From: DYGX01 sp035325905
GTDB taxonomy: Bacteria > Chloroflexota > Anaerolineae > Aggregatilineales > Aggregatilineaceae
Reading direction: 5' to 3'
Length of the DNA: 22,064 nt
Assembly (NCBI GenBank): GCA_035325905.1
Contig: DAOKYY010000062.1
Location: 1 to 22,064 of the forward strand
Positions 20,692 to 22,064 of the stretch are shown here, in pieces. Every line of letters starts with the position of its first letter. Positions within the stretch are counted from its first letter, which is position 1. The position numbers and the translations under genes are program-made. The notes below the pieces were generated by a model. It had not been told where the DNA came from and made no database searches. It saw only the letters and a program-made list of their open reading frames with translations.

Positions 20692-22035
20692 ATGAACAAC
20701 CAACGTTACCTTCCGTTCTTTGTCACAATCGCCGCGCTGGCGGCGCTGGCGCTCGCTGGGCTGAGCCTCGCGCTCGGCGCGGCTGGCGATGGCTTTCCGG
20801 CGGCCCGCGTCGCCCGCGCGCAGACGGGCGCGACCCCGACGCCGGGGACGAGCTTTGGCCCCATCGTCGGCCCCAATTACACCCCGCAGCCGCTCCGCAC
20901 GCCGCTCCCGCAGACGCTCCGCGAGCGCGACTGCCCCGCCCTGGTCCTGGCCGAAGCGGGCGTCTCGCTCTATGGCGCGGCGGACGCGGCCTCGGCGGTC
21001 GTCGGGACGGCTGGCGCGCGCGAGCAACTGATCGTCGTCGCGCTGGCGACGGACGCCGCCGGGAATTCGTGGGCGCAGACCGAGCGCGGCTGGCTCCCGC
21101 TGACGCTCAACGGCGTGCAGCACGCCGTGCTGGACAGCATGCGATCCTGCGAAATCCTGAAAGGGAACACGCCCGATACCACGCTGCTTGGCCTGCACTT
21201 GCTCAACGGCACCAGCCGCGACGAAGTGCTGGCGTTCGTCCGGCGCATGGTCGACGCCGGGACGCCGCTCGGCACCATGAAGGGGCTGAACGGCGCCGAG
21301 CAGTTGTTGAATGAAATCAAGGCGATCTCCCCGCAAACCGTGACCGTCTACCGCTCGCTGCTGACCTCCAACGGCGAGTGGGACTGCCCCGCCGACCCTG
21401 GCGAGTACGGCGACCCCGAAGACACGGCCAACGCCTGGCTGAAAAGCCTCAACAGCTTCTGGAGCCAGGTCGATGCCGACTACTACGAGGTCATCAACGA
21501 GTGCCCGGTCGAGCTGAGCTGGATGTCTGACTTTTCGATTGAAGCGATGCGCCTCGCCGCCCAGCAGGAACGCTGCCTGCTGCTGTTCTCGTTCCCCGGC
21601 GGCAATCCGACCGTCGCCGGATTCCGCGAGGTGCTGCCCGCCTACCGGTACGCGGCGGAGAATCCTTGCGCGCCGGGCCGCCACCACGGGATCGCGCTCC
21701 ACGCCTACAGCCTGGAAGATGGGCTGCTGGTCAGCGAAGCCGACAAGTGGGTGAGCCTGCGCCATCGCATCTTCGAGGAAGAATTGCGCCAGCGCCTGCC
21801 CCAGGCGGTCGATCTGCCAGTCTACATCACCGAATTGGGCGAGGGCGGCGGGATGGCAATCGCCTCGTGCGACACGCTGATCCGCGACGCCCTGCAATAC
21901 ACCTACCAGCTTGAGGAAGACCCCTACGTCAAGGGCTTCCACCTGTGGAGCGTCGGCTCCGGCACGCGCTGGGTAGACATCACCTCGTGCCTGCCCGCGC
22001 TCGGCGACGCGCTGATCGCCTACTACCAGGGCTAG
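20692..22035 (+). CDS. Secreted clan GH-A-like glycoside hydrolase with SH3-like domain
   Basis: This 447-residue protein opens with a signal peptide (basic start, hydrophobic core about 7-30, cleavage perhaps after A-R-A-Q near 44). A Pro/Thr-rich linker and a small SH3-like module (about 83-140, ending in R-G-W-L-P-L) follow. The rest (about 155-445) looks like a TIM barrel. Two glutamates sit where clan GH-A enzymes have them: E270 after Asn in V-I-N-E as acid/base, and E381 in Y-I-T-E-L-G as nucleophile, 111 residues apart. It should cut a glycosidic bond outside the cell; the substrate and exact family (GH39- or GH5-like) are not clear. The SH3-like part may hold it to the cell wall. It starts from its own predicted leaderless promoter. 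Confidence 0.75.
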   Translation: MNNQRYLPFFVTIAALAALALAGLSLALGAAGDGFPAARVARAQTGATPTPGTSFGPIVGPNYTPQPLRTPLPQTLRERDCPALVLAEAGVSLYGAADAASAVVGTAGAREQLIVVALATDAAGNSWAQTERGWLPLTLNGVQHAVLDSMRSCEILKGNTPDTTLLGLHLLNGTSRDEVLAFVRRMVDAGTPLGTMKGLNGAEQLLNEIKAISPQTVTVYRSLLTSNGEWDCPADPGEYGDPEDTANAWLKSLNSFWSQVDADYYEVINECPVELSWMSDFSIEAMRLAAQQERCLLLFSFPGGNPTVAGFREVLPAYRYAAENPCAPGRHHGIALHAYSLEDGLLVSEADKWVSLRHRIFEEELRQRLPQAVDLPVYITELGEGGGMAIASCDTLIRDALQYTYQLEEDPYVKGFHLWSVGSGTRWVDITSCLPALGDALIAYYQG

Positions 22036-22064
22036 ACCGTTTCCGCGCCGAGGCGCTAGATCGC

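Noticed and set aside
20659..21942. A 427-codon minus-strand frame opposite the secreted glycosidase
   Set aside because: No motif, signal or ribosome site; the plus-strand gene has a signal peptide, catalytic residues and a promoter.
22045..22056. GCGCC-GA-GGCGC just after the glycosidase stop, as a terminator
   Set aside because: The loop would be only two bases, and the window ends before any T tract could be seen.

Overview
The window is 22 kb of very GC-rich bacterial chromosome, densely coded on both strands. It contains 21 protein genes and no RNA gene, CRISPR array or insertion sequence that I can see. The likely source is a member of the Chloroflexota, probably of the Anaerolineae type. 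This rests on gene style: Hanks-type kinases, forkhead-associated (FHA) proteins with zinc ribbons, extracellular SH3-like modules on Ala/Thr-rich stalks, dispersed CCTCACCCC palindromes, and a PMT/ArnT-like glycosyltransferase pair. No taxonomic marker gene is present, so the assignment is an inference.

Left part (1-7.2 kb). The 3' part of mraY (cell-wall lipid I synthesis) is followed closely by a soluble Ser/Thr kinase. Next comes a minus-strand group, marR - gyrI-like - GNAT acetyltransferase, which looks like a small-molecule response operon. A plus-strand pair then encodes a zinc-ribbon/FHA protein and a membrane-anchored PP2C phosphatase with two outward-facing SH3-like modules. A convergent minus-strand gene encodes a second FHA protein, tethered by an N-terminal membrane helix.

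Middle (7.2-11.4 kb). These are single genes for a hotdog thioesterase, an aldo/keto reductase, endonuclease V, an HtrA-like protease without a signal peptide, and a NarL-type response regulator whose receiver lacks the usual switch residues. The regulator is divergent from a large protein that joins an ATPase module to a Ser/Thr kinase.

Right part (13.4-22 kb). A minus-strand series runs from a lysyl-PG-synthase-type membrane protein (UPF0104) to a dual-specificity phosphatase, a C26 glutamine amidotransferase-like hydrolase and two tandem paralogous GT-C glycosyltransferases. A plus-strand MFS transporter follows, with an unusual terminator-like hairpin just before its start codon. A secreted clan GH-A-like glycosidase is last.

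Two themes stand out. First, six genes for protein phosphorylation or phospho-recognition lie within 17 kb (two kinases, one PP2C, two FHA proteins, one dual-specificity phosphatase). The membrane-spanning sensor-like architecture is on the phosphatase, while both kinases look soluble. Second, intergenic DNA is short but structured: three copies of one palindromic repeat sit against the 3' ends of minus-strand genes, and two gaps are filled by short periodic repeats. Several predicted promoters put transcription start at or next to the start codon, which suggests leaderless mRNAs. The longest gene-free gap is 279 bases (19063-19341).
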